From JAAUQA01 sp036351435 (GTDB lineage: Bacteria; Pseudomonadota; Gammaproteobacteria; Competibacterales; Competibacteraceae), in the NCBI GenBank assembly GCA_036351435.1, contig JAZBPA010000227.1, forward strand, positions 1 to 19,810: a stretch of 19,810 nucleotides of DNA, in the 5' to 3' direction. This document shows positions 1-6,313 of this stretch, in pieces; within the stretch, counting starts at the first letter, position 1, and the number at the start of each line of letters is the position of its first letter. The notes beneath the pieces were generated by a model. It worked only from the letters and a program-made list of their open reading frames with translations. It was not told the origin of the DNA and did no database searches. The position numbers were made by a program, and so were the translations under genes.

Positions 1-942
1 CGCGTCGCGCAAAACTGGGCCGGTAAAAAATGGGGCGCGATCTACATTCCCCGCATCGGCCATGAAGTGATTGTCGAGCATGAAGAGGGCGATCCGGATC
101 GACCGCTGATTACTGGGCGGGTGTATAACGGCGCGAATATGCCGCCTTACGATCTGCCTAGCAACATGACCATGTCCACCCTCAAGAGCCTGTCCAGCAA
201 AGGGGGCGGAGGGTTCAACGAATTACGCTTCGAGGACAAAAAAGGCTCGGAACAGATTTTCGTCCACGCCGAACGCAATGAGGACATCCGGGTTAAAAAC
301 GATGCTTTCGAATGGATCGGTAGCGAACGGCATCTGATCGTAAAGAAAAAACAATTCGAGCAGGTCGAGGGAGAGAAACATCTTATCGTTAAGGCCGGCG
401 AGGGCGGTAGCGGCGATCAGCTCGAAAAGGTGGAAGGTGACAAACATCAGAAAGTACAGGGGGATCACAATCAAAAGGTGAACGGCACACTGTCAATGCA
501 CGCAGATATGGATATTCAGGAACAGGCGGGGATGAACTATGCGCTGGATGCCGGCATGGAGATTCATCTGAACGCCGGCATGACCGCAGTCATTGAGGCT
601 GGTACCAGCCTGACTCTCAAGGTAGGTGGCAATTTCATCAATATCAATTCGGGTGGTGTGTTTATCTCCGGCACTATGGTCATGCTTAATAGCGGCGGAG
701 CAGCAGGTTCCGGTTCCGGTTGCTCACCTGGCGCGCCGACCGACCCAACCGCCGCTCAACAAGCCGCTACCGATCAGCCCGGCCGAGTAACGCAAGCGCA
801 GTCCACACCGATTCAACAACAACCTCAGTCATTGGATTCTGTATCAGTCAGCGGGTTGCAAACCGTACAGGCCAAAGCATTGTCGACTGCCGCGCAGTCC
901 GGTACACCCTTCTGCGAAATCTGCGAAGCGGCAAAGGGATGA
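1..942 (+). CDS. vgrG: VgrG / TssI type VI secretion spike protein, C-terminal part (5' end outside window)
   Basis: This is a trimeric puncturing spike of the T6SS, which sits on the Hcp tube and carries effectors. The frame is open from base 1, so about 313 C-terminal residues are visible. The first segment matches the gp5-like OB-fold region typical of VgrG (GKKWGAIYIPRIGHEVIV, then EHEEGDPDRPLITGRVYNG). It is followed by the DUF2345/gp5-type beta-helix with short imperfect repeats (KHLIVK, EGDKHQKV, GDHNQKV), Gly/Ala-rich turns and a final helix edge around FININSGGVFISGT. After a GSGSG linker comes a low-complexity Gln/Ser/Thr tail ending in TPFCEICEAAKG. There is no obvious extra enzymatic domain at the C-terminus, so it is probably a carrier VgrG rather than an evolved one. 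DUF4123 and PAAR genes follow directly, which supports the call. The missing N-terminal gp27-like half lies upstream of the window. Confidence 0.95.
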   Translation, partial: RVAQNWAGKKWGAIYIPRIGHEVIVEHEEGDPDRPLITGRVYNGANMPPYDLPSNMTMSTLKSLSSKGGGGFNELRFEDKKGSEQIFVHAERNEDIRVKNDAFEWIGSERHLIVKKKQFEQVEGEKHLIVKAGEGGSGDQLEKVEGDKHQKVQGDHNQKVNGTLSMHADMDIQEQAGMNYALDAGMEIHLNAGMTAVIEAGTSLTLKVGGNFININSGGVFISGTMVMLNSGGAAGSGSGCSPGAPTDPTAAQQAATDQPGRVTQAQSTPIQQQPQSLDSVSVSGLQTVQAKALSTAAQSGTPFCEICEAAKG

Positions 943-978
943 CCATCATAGTGGCACAGAGTGATAGGGGCTATGCTC

Positions 979-1512
979 ATGACGGATAAAATCGCTTCTG
1001 CTGGATTGATTCAACAGTTGACCGCCGTGCCGGATGCAACTGTGTACGTGGTGCTGGATGGCGCGTCGGCGCCCGATCTGCCGCAGACACTGGCCCGGTT
1101 AGGTGTTGAATCCGTGTGTTTGTATCGAGGTGAGTTGGAACCGGATGTTGCGCAAATGGCGCCTTATCTTGCGGTATTCAAACCGGATACGCCGTTCGCG
1201 GAATGGGTGTTGGAAGAGGGGTGGGGCAAGCATTGGGGTATTTTTGCCATCAGCAATGCGAATTTTCGCACGATGCGCAAGCACTTTCGGACTTTTCTGA
1301 AAGTGTACGGTCCCGATCTTAAACCGCTGTATTTTCGCTATTACGACCCGCGTGTACTGCGCACCTATCTGCCGACCTGCAATGCAAAAGAGCTGCGCAC
1401 AGTCTTCGGTCCGGTCATCCGCTATATCGTCGAAGACGAAGAACCTGTCGCGTTATTGAAGTTCCAGCCGGATGGAGAACAGGTCAAACGAGACCAAATT
1501 GTGCTGGTCTAG
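979..1512 (+). CDS. DUF4123 domain protein (T6SS effector chaperone/adaptor, Tap/TEC family)
   Basis: Members of this family bind a specific effector and load it on the matching VgrG tip; they are not themselves secreted. Visible family features are the N-terminal strand YVVLDGA, the LYRGELEPDVAQMAPYLA motif (about residues 49-65), an HWGIFAISNANFRTMRKHFR helix block (about 85-104) and the YFRYYDPRVLRTYLPTC motif (about 118-134). Length (177 aa) is normal for the compact form. Three in-frame starts exist: GTG 961, ATG 973 and ATG 979. The GGGG at 967-970 sits 8 nt before ATG 979, so that start was chosen; 961 or 973 would add a few residues. It lies 36 bp after vgrG and 34 bp before the PAAR gene, as expected for a spike-loading module. 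Its cargo is inferred to be the downstream JAB-like protein, since DUF4123 chaperones are usually encoded near their effector. Confidence 0.9.
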   Translation: MTDKIASAGLIQQLTAVPDATVYVVLDGASAPDLPQTLARLGVESVCLYRGELEPDVAQMAPYLAVFKPDTPFAEWVLEEGWGKHWGIFAISNANFRTMRKHFRTFLKVYGPDLKPLYFRYYDPRVLRTYLPTCNAKELRTVFGPVIRYIVEDEEPVALLKFQPDGEQVKRDQIVLV

Positions 1513-1546
1513 CCATTGTCGTTGAACGTTTCAAAGTGAGAGTATC

Positions 1547-2044
1547 ATGCCTGGAAAACCCGCCGCCCGTGTTACCGATAATGTTGTCCACCCGCTACCA
1601 CCGGTACTTGGTCCCGGCCCTGGTAGTCTTAATGTCATAATCGGTTATATGCCGGCATGGCGGGGCATTAATCCGGCGGCAGCGGCTGCGTTGCAGACTG
1701 CTAAAAAAGCATCTGAAGTGCGGATCAAAGCCGCTGAAGCAGCGACTCTAGCCGCTGCCGGCACACCCGGTGCACCAGCGGCCAAGGCCGCTGAGGAGAC
1801 CCTCAAGGGGGTAGAAGCTGCCGCGATGGGCGGCATGATCACCAGCATGGCGGCAGGCGCCGATATCCATGTGTGCACTACGCTGTTGCCGATTCCGCCC
1901 CACGGTCCCGGCGTAGTGATTGACGGCAGTACCACCGTCATGATTAACAATCTACCCGCCTGTCGGATGGGCGATACTATCCTGGAAGCCATCGGTCCGC
2001 CCAACAAGATTTTCAAAGGGCAGATGAATGTCCTGATTGGCTGA
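1547..2044 (+). CDS. PAAR domain protein (T6SS spike tip)
   Basis: PAAR proteins form a zinc-stabilised cone that sharpens the VgrG trimer and can anchor effectors. The 165-aa product begins with the classic MPGKPAARVTD start and VHP (His15). The second half carries DIHVC (His108), PPHGPG (His119) and the signature GSTTVMINNLPACRMGDTI with Cys139, giving the usual three-His/one-Cys zinc set. Between the two parts lies an Ala/Lys/Glu-rich helical stretch (about residues 44-104). Insertions of this type are familiar in long PAAR proteins of VgrG-DUF4123 clusters, so it is probably a family feature and not a decay sign. The protein ends right after the repeat-like NVLIG, with no C-terminal toxin extension. 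A separate effector is therefore expected to be encoded nearby. A GAGAG stretch before the ATG serves as ribosome site. Confidence 0.93.
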   Translation: MPGKPAARVTDNVVHPLPPVLGPGPGSLNVIIGYMPAWRGINPAAAAALQTAKKASEVRIKAAEAATLAAAGTPGAPAAKAAEETLKGVEAAAMGGMITSMAAGADIHVCTTLLPIPPHGPGVVIDGSTTVMINNLPACRMGDTILEAIGPPNKIFKGQMNVLIG

Positions 2045-2059
2045 AATAGGTTACTCATC

Positions 2060-2830
2060 ATGTTGGTCATTCGAGAAACCCAAATGGCGGCCTTCGAACA
2101 AGGCGCTATTCGCAACTTCGAAACGCGGTTGCTGGAACACCTTCAGGAGTTTTTCCCCAAGCATTGCCAAATCCTTGGCGACGAACAAGTGCGTAAGGTC
2201 ATCCGCCTCGGGCTTGAGCGTGTCGAACAATATGAGCTGGTTTCGGAACGCGACATACATCTGTACGTCGGATTGATGTTCATGCTGGGCAGCTTTTTTG
2301 ATGTCGATTTGCAGTTGCCTTGGGCGGCGAAGATATTTGCCGATCAATCCATGACCAATCCCACTGCACCGATTGATCGGGTTTATGAGACGGCGATGCG
2401 TTTTCTGAATCGGGTGGCGGGAAAAGACAGTGAATGCCTCGAACGAGCGCTGAACAAAGCGCGGGAGTTGCCGGTGACCGCGTTGGTGCGAACCGATAAC
2501 GATAAACAGCAGAAAGTCAGCTTTGGCGAGCACCTGTTGAAAATGCTGAATAGTCTCTGGCCGGAGAAGTATGAGGTGCTTGGGGAAGAGACCATGCGCC
2601 GCTTGGTACAAAAAGGATACGAGGCTGGGCGGGGTTATAATCTGCAAAGCGAGCAGGGTGCAACGGTTTATATCGCACTGATGTTTATGCTGGGTAGTGG
2701 TTTTGATAACGATCCCCAATACCCCTGGGCTAAGGCCGTTTTACATGAGGCGTCCCCCAGCGATTCGGGGAACACAGGAGAATTGCTCTACGAAGGTGCC
2801 AAGACGCACCTTGATAAGTGGCTGGCATGA
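2060..2830 (+). CDS. Unrecognised T6SS-cluster protein with two tandem copies of one domain
   Basis: I do not recognise a named family. The 256-aa protein is an internal duplication: residues 20-95 and 155-230 align without gaps, with about 30 of 76 positions identical by eye. Each copy starts with an Arg/Leu-rich amphipathic helix around a Pro (EFFPKH / SLWPEK), continues with an LGDEQVR/LGEETMR helix, and ends in a strongly conserved block (YVGLMFMLGSFFDVD...PWA and YIALMFMLGSGFDNDPQYPWA). The copies are joined by a charged helical linker (about 100-150). It has no signal peptide and no clear membrane segment, so it is probably cytoplasmic or cargo. It lies 15 bp after the PAAR gene and 23 bp before the JAB-like gene, so it is presumably in the same transcript. 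An accessory chaperone/adaptor role in effector loading is possible but is inference from position only. A large antisense ORF across it is a shadow. Confidence 0.8.
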   Translation: MLVIRETQMAAFEQGAIRNFETRLLEHLQEFFPKHCQILGDEQVRKVIRLGLERVEQYELVSERDIHLYVGLMFMLGSFFDVDLQLPWAAKIFADQSMTNPTAPIDRVYETAMRFLNRVAGKDSECLERALNKARELPVTALVRTDNDKQQKVSFGEHLLKMLNSLWPEKYEVLGEETMRRLVQKGYEAGRGYNLQSEQGATVYIALMFMLGSGFDNDPQYPWAKAVLHEASPSDSGNTGELLYEGAKTHLDKWLA

Positions 2831-2853
2831 ACCGTAAGCAGGGTTGAACCGCT

Positions 2854-3369
2854 ATGTGTATACCAGGCTGTAATCCAAGAGAGAAACAAGGCGAAGACGC
2901 TAAAGCGAAATCTGATCAGGGTAAGGGCAACACAACGCAACCCTGCCCATTGACCAGTAAGAAATACAAGACTAAACCTACCTTGGATGACTTGCTTAAA
3001 GACCCGCTCGTAGACGCGGAGCTCCAAAAAGCTTGGAAAGAATCTAATCCAAACGCCCCTGAAGTTAAAAAAGGTCAGCCTGGTAGCAAAAAGAAGGAGC
3101 AAGGCGGCGGGATATTTTGGAACAAGACATCCGGCGAACTGACAGTAGTTCGTACCCCAGCCGGCACGCGGGATGGCACCTCAGGTGCACCGGCTAGCAT
3201 CGGCGGAGACTGGGAAAAAGTCGGCGAGTTTCATACTCATCCCAATACGTCAGCTGAAGGCTATAGCGCTGATCCTAGCCCGGCGGATCGTAATTATGTC
3301 AAAAACGGTTCCAAAGTCCCTGAAATCATCGAAACTCATGAGGGTAGAAAATCGATTCCCTATCCTTAA
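2854..3369 (+). CDS. Small JAB/JAMM-like metalloprotease-fold protein, candidate T6SS cargo effector
   Basis: This 171-aa protein has a hydrophilic, Lys-rich N-terminal half with three Cys (residues 2, 6 and 31) and a C-terminal domain with the JAB/MPN pattern. The pattern is Glu82 in KEQGGGIFWN, then VGEFHTHP (His127, His129), then PSPAD (Ser142, Asp145), then a closing strand region EIIETHEGRKSIPY. In JAMM enzymes the Glu is the catalytic base, and the two His and the Asp bind zinc; all four equivalents appear present. Small JAB-like and DUF4329-like domains are known among bacterial polymorphic toxins. Gene order (VgrG, DUF4123 chaperone, PAAR, this gene, small acidic ORF) fits an effector/immunity pair. 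The H-to-D spacing is a few residues longer than the canonical HxHPx7SxxD, as HTHP is followed by 11 residues before SPAD. It has no signal peptide. That it is secreted, and what it cuts, are inference. Confidence 0.7.
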   Translation: MCIPGCNPREKQGEDAKAKSDQGKGNTTQPCPLTSKKYKTKPTLDDLLKDPLVDAELQKAWKESNPNAPEVKKGQPGSKKKEQGGGIFWNKTSGELTVVRTPAGTRDGTSGAPASIGGDWEKVGEFHTHPNTSAEGYSADPSPADRNYVKNGSKVPEIIETHEGRKSIPYP

Positions 3370-3396
3370 TTAATATCCCATTTTGGAATTAATATC

Positions 3397-3663
3397 ATGT
3401 CAGACGAAGCAGATATTCCCGCAGAACAGGCGGACCTATCCCCTGACGAAAAAGCGCAGAACATCGCTCATGAATACGTCAAGAACACTAAGCAATGGTC
3501 ATCTGATGAGTATGACTTAGATATACTCAAGCGTGATGACATTATTATCATAGATGCTGTGCATCAGGACGACCTTAAAGGCAGCAAGTCCCCCAACAAA
3601 TCAATACAATTGCACATTGATCTGAGTGTAGGCCAAGTTGTCAGAGAACTTGCCTATCAATAA
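3397..3663 (+). CDS. Small acidic protein, candidate immunity partner of the JAB-like protein
   Basis: This 88-aa cytosolic-type protein has no signal peptide or membrane segment. The N-terminus is very acidic (MSDEADIPAEQADLSPDEK). The core reads as helix (AQNIAHEYVKNT), then strands DLDILKRDDIIIIDAVH and SIQLHIDLSVGQVVREL, an alpha+beta pattern seen in many small immunity proteins. No family is recognised with confidence. Positions 3421-3660 are about 44% G+C by hand count, lower than flanking genes at a little over 50%, as is common for transferred toxin/immunity cassettes. It starts 27 bp after the JAB-like gene and ends 3 bp before the next gene, so it is in the same transcript. The immunity role rests on size, acidity and position directly after the candidate effector. 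Confidence 0.6.
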   Translation: MSDEADIPAEQADLSPDEKAQNIAHEYVKNTKQWSSDEYDLDILKRDDIIIIDAVHQDDLKGSKSPNKSIQLHIDLSVGQVVRELAYQ

Positions 3664-3666
3664 GCC

Positions 3667-4131
3667 ATGGTGCTTCGTGTTCGTCCGGCAGTACGGCAGG
3701 ATGCCGCTGCGCTAGCCTCATGTCTTAGACAAGCTGATCTGCGTGAGATCATGGCAGCGACCACGGAGCAACCGCTGCTAATCCTTGAGCATGGTGTCGC
3801 GTGGTCAGCACCCTGTTTAGCAGTTACTGATGAATTCGACCGGCCGGTAGCGCTGTTCGGTGTGGTACCGGACCCTGTCAACTCAGATATCGGTCGTATC
3901 TGGCTGTTGGCTGCTGAAACTTTAGTTGCTCATCCCTATGCTTTTCTGCGTCATAGCCGAGAATGGATCAATAAACTGCTGGATCGCTACCGGGTTTTGT
4001 GGAACACGATTGACGCCCGAAATGACGTCCATATTCGTTGGCTAGAATGGTGCGGTTTCCGCATTATTGCTACGCTTGACAAGCACGGCCCTGAACAGCG
4101 AACCTTCTACGAGTTCGAGATAACCCGGTAA
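3667..4131 (+). CDS. Phage T7 Gp13-like (DUF2833) GNAT-fold protein
   Basis: This 154-aa protein resembles the Gp13 family of T7-like phages, which is related to GNAT acyltransferases. Supporting blocks are the N-terminal VRPAVRQDAAAL, the strand block RPVALFGVVPDP (about residues 59-70), GRIWLLAAETL (76-86), FLRHSREWI (93-101) and the C-terminal LWNTIDARNDVHIRWLEWCGF (111-131). The DARN-HIRWLEW-GF segment is the clearest signature. In T7, Gp13 is a virion assembly/internal protein; no enzymatic substrate is known to me. The start is only 3 bp after the preceding stop and lacks a strong ribosome site, suggesting translational coupling with the small acidic gene. Presence of a phage-type gene at the end of a T6SS spike cluster points to acquisition from a prophage, or reuse of the GNAT fold in effector biology. 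It could also be an ordinary GNAT enzyme. Confidence 0.7.
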   Translation: MVLRVRPAVRQDAAALASCLRQADLREIMAATTEQPLLILEHGVAWSAPCLAVTDEFDRPVALFGVVPDPVNSDIGRIWLLAAETLVAHPYAFLRHSREWINKLLDRYRVLWNTIDARNDVHIRWLEWCGFRIIATLDKHGPEQRTFYEFEITR

Positions 4132-4163
4132 TCTCCCGCTCTATTGCAACAGACAAGACGCTT

Positions 4164-5045
4164 ATGCTAATCAACTACGATATGCCGCTTTATCGCCCTC
4201 CTTCAGAGGGCAACAACCTGATCTTTCAGGTCACCGTGGGTTGTAGCTTCAACCGGTGCAGCTTCTGCTCCATGTACCGCACCAAGGAATTTTCCATTCG
4301 ACCGTTGGAAGATGTACTGGCTGAAATTAACCGAGTCAGCCGACGACTCCCAGGTGTAAGCCGGATCTTCCTGGCCGATGGCGATGCTTTGGCTGCATCG
4401 ACCTCTCATTTGGTTCACATTCTAGAGGCTTTGCAGAGTGCCTTCCCGGCCTTGGAACGAGTATCTAGTTATGCCCTACCGACCAATTTACGCAAAAAGT
4501 CTCTGGAAGAGCTGACCACCCTGCGAGAACACAAGCTTAGTCTGCTGTATTACGGCATTGAGACCGGTTCGGCGGATTTACTCAAAAAGATCACTAAGGG
4601 TGCTACCCCGAGTGTGATGATTGAAGGATTGCGCAAAGCTAAACAGGCCGGTTTGGGTATATCGGCAACGGCTATTCTTGGGCTGGGCGGGAAAGCCTAT
4701 TGGCGGGAACATATCGACGCGACCGCAGATCTGGTCAATCAGCTGGAATTAGATTATCTGTCCACTTTGCAACTGGGGCTGGACCCGATAATCCGTGACG
4801 AGTTTTACAAAAAATTTCGAGAGCCCTTCGATCCTCAAGATGATTGGGGGGTATTAGAGGAGCAAGCTCGCTTGCTGGAACAACTCGATCCACCGGCTCC
4901 GTTGGTGTTCCGTTCCAATCACGCCTCTAATGCCTTGGCTTTGGCGGGAACCTTGCCTGCAGACAAAGAAAAATTATTGGCGGCGGTGACGCTGGCGCGT
5001 ACCGGTCGAGTACACCTGCGACCAATGGGCCTAAGAGGTTATTGA
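4164..5045 (+). CDS. Radical SAM family protein of unknown substrate
   Basis: This 293-aa protein is a predicted S-adenosylmethionine radical enzyme with a 4Fe-4S cluster. The cluster motif is Cys27, Cys32 and Cys35 within VGCSFNRCSFCSMYR, so the spacing is CX4CX2C rather than the textbook CX3CX2C; this spacing recurs in the GCSxNxCxFCxMY group of stand-alone radical SAM proteins. Other landmarks fit the radical SAM TIM barrel: LADGDAL (about 71-77), YYGIETGSADLLKKITKG (129-146) and an SATAILGLGG strand (167-176). There is no B12-binding or TRAM domain, and the C-terminal region is short. The start ATG lies 32 bp after the Gp13-like gene and could be read from the same transcript, but the function shows no clear link with the T6SS genes. 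Its last 7 bases overlap the end of the convergent rsd gene. Reaction and substrate are unknown. Confidence 0.88.
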   Translation: MLINYDMPLYRPPSEGNNLIFQVTVGCSFNRCSFCSMYRTKEFSIRPLEDVLAEINRVSRRLPGVSRIFLADGDALAASTSHLVHILEALQSAFPALERVSSYALPTNLRKKSLEELTTLREHKLSLLYYGIETGSADLLKKITKGATPSVMIEGLRKAKQAGLGISATAILGLGGKAYWREHIDATADLVNQLELDYLSTLQLGLDPIIRDEFYKKFREPFDPQDDWGVLEEQARLLEQLDPPAPLVFRSNHASNALALAGTLPADKEKLLAAVTLARTGRVHLRPMGLRGY

Positions 5046-5515
5046 AGCAGGGTTGACAGTTTTGGCTGCTGTTCGACCGCGTTAATCAAGCGATCCTCTA
5101 ATTCGATCCGAGTCGCGAGATGCTCGCCGAGCTTTGACAGGTCTGCGTATAAGGCATCCGATACCTGTTTCAGCGAGGTGTAATGGTCACTGAATGCAAT
5201 CGCCGCTTCGGTTGTTTCAGCAATCATGGGATAAAATTCCTGGGCTAGGCGTTTAACCTGCTGACAACGCTTTGAGTCGCCCGCGTGATCTTCAATACAT
5301 TGGTAAACCTCGAAATGTCCCAATGCAATGTAATCCACTAACAATTCGCAGAATTTTTTTAGTGCCGGTTTTTGCCCGTTGCGGGGAGATGCTACTCGCG
5401 TTGCTGCCAAGCGGTTGAAGAGCACCAACATCTCCTGACGTTCTTGCAACAGTTTGTTGATCAAATCTGGGATTGCTTTGCTGTGAATCGGATCGGTCGA
5501 GATTTCCGCAGCCAT
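5039..5515 (-). CDS. rsd: Rsd/AlgQ family regulator of sigma-70
   Basis: Rsd (AlgQ in pseudomonads) is an all-helical anti-sigma factor that binds region 4 of the housekeeping sigma factor and shifts RNA polymerase toward alternative sigma factors in slow growth. The 158-aa length equals the family norm. Characteristic segments are INKLLQERQEMLVLFNRLA near residues 19-37, LKKFCELLVDYIALGHFEVY (about 52-71, with the conserved FC-LVDYxxxGHFEVY core) and AEEF-like helix AQEFYPMIAETTEAAIAFSDHY further on. The ATG is supported by a GGAGG 7 nt upstream. The gene is monocistronic: the tsaB stop lies 126 bp upstream on the same strand, and the convergent radical SAM gene overlaps its stop by 7 bp. 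Confidence 0.92.
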   Translation of the reverse strand: MAAEISTDPIHSKAIPDLINKLLQERQEMLVLFNRLAATRVASPRNGQKPALKKFCELLVDYIALGHFEVYQCIEDHAGDSKRCQQVKRLAQEFYPMIAETTEAAIAFSDHYTSLKQVSDALYADLSKLGEHLATRIELEDRLINAVEQQPKLSTLLQ

Positions 5516-5522
5516 AGTTTTG

Positions 5523-5527
5523 CCTCC
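5523..5527 (-). promoter_or_regulatory. Strong ribosome binding site of rsd
   Basis: On the minus strand GGAGG is placed 7 nt before the rsd ATG. It is one of the best Shine-Dalgarno matches in the window and fixes the start. A possible -10 (TATAAC on the minus strand, 5549-5554) lies just upstream, but no convincing -35 was found. Confidence 0.7.
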
Positions 5528-5641
5528 ACAGGGGTTATCTCAGTTGTTGTTATAGTGCCAAAGCATGTTATCACGTCTAAGCAATAATCGGGCACAAGCA
5601 CGAGGAAAAACTATAGGTAAGGCGAGTGCAGGAGCAAGTCG

Positions 5642-6313
5642 TTACGACTTATGGGCGACTTGGTCACGCAAATATACCGGTAAAGCGTGCTCCGCAGCGA
5701 CCCACTGCCCGCGTTGTCCTGCTGCCGCGCCAAGCAAGGCAATATCTCCGGCTCGCGGGTAACAATCACCCCACCATGCTATATCCCCCAGGCGCTGGCC
5801 AAGAGTCTCATGGTATACCGTCCAACCCATGCCAGCTCCCAACCACTGTGTACCGTTCAGAACAGGTACCGCGGCCGGGGGACAGACCTGTTCGGCACCC
5901 AGCAAGGCGACTTCTCCTGCGTCAGTTGCAGCATAGGCGCCCCAGTAAATCTCACCCATCCGAGCATCTAATGCCACCGCGATATGGCTGGCATTTCGCT
6001 CGAAGCAGGCATTGCGGGCCACAGCAGCTAACGTAGACACTGGAGCTACCGGCAGATCAGCAGCAAAAGCAATGCCCTGCACAACGCCCACACCGATTCT
6101 GATACCAGTGAAAGCTCCTGGGCCACGACCAAAAGCCAGTCCATCCAACTGCCCGGCGCTTAAGCCTGCCTCAGCCAGCACGGCTTCGATCATGGATAAA
6201 ATCAGTGCGGCATGACGGCGCGGCGCTAGTTCATAACGCTCAATGACTTCATTATCCACTAGCACGGCGGCTGAACACGCTTCGGTAGAGGTATCCAGAG
6301 CAAGCAGTTTCAC
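5642..6313 (-). CDS. tsaB: TsaB, tRNA threonylcarbamoyladenosine (t6A37) synthesis subunit
   Basis: TsaB is the ASKHA-fold scaffold that partners with TsaD and TsaE to transfer threonylcarbamoyl to A37 of ANN-decoding tRNAs in the cytoplasm. The 223-aa product shows LLALDTSTEACSAAVL at the N-terminus (first ATPase-like strand-turn), RRHAALIL, and the family hallmark FGRGPGAFTGIRIGVGVVQG (about residues 62-81), then a divergent C-terminal half ending in PVYLRDQVAHK, the usual (V)YLR ending. The start is GTG, overlapping the yoaA stop codon as GTGA, so translation is coupled to the helicase gene. It is the last gene of the mrcB operon. yoaA next to tsaB (yeaZ) is a known gammaproteobacterial arrangement, which supports both calls. 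Confidence 0.95.
   Translation of the reverse strand: MKLLALDTSTEACSAAVLVDNEVIERYELAPRRHAALILSMIEAVLAEAGLSAGQLDGLAFGRGPGAFTGIRIGVGVVQGIAFAADLPVAPVSTLAAVARNACFERNASHIAVALDARMGEIYWGAYAATDAGEVALLGAEQVCPPAAVPVLNGTQWLGAGMGWTVYHETLGQRLGDIAWWGDCYPRAGDIALLGAAAGQRGQWVAAEHALPVYLRDQVAHKS

Noticed and set aside
418..483. Short repeats in the vgrG sequence as a DNA repeat element
   Set aside because: They are protein-level beta-helix repeats (EGDKHQKV / GDHNQKV) of the VgrG needle, not an independent DNA element.
1676..1858. Ala-rich insertion inside the PAAR protein as a possible novel domain
   Set aside because: Similar Ala/Lys/Glu-rich segments are familiar in long PAAR proteins of VgrG-DUF4123 clusters. 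It was kept as a feature note only.
1645..2115. 156-aa minus-strand ORF over the PAAR gene
   Set aside because: It mirrors the Ala-rich insertion of the PAAR protein; the low-complexity GC-rich codons keep the antisense frame open by chance.
2051..2719. 222-aa ORF on the minus strand over the duplicated-domain gene
   Set aside because: It lies fully antisense to a gene with a clear internal protein repeat and has no recognisable domain or ribosome site. It is a shadow ORF.
5642..6313. Long plus-strand ORFs across tsaB (such as 5626-6036)
   Set aside because: tsaB has clear family motifs on the minus strand; the opposite frames have none.
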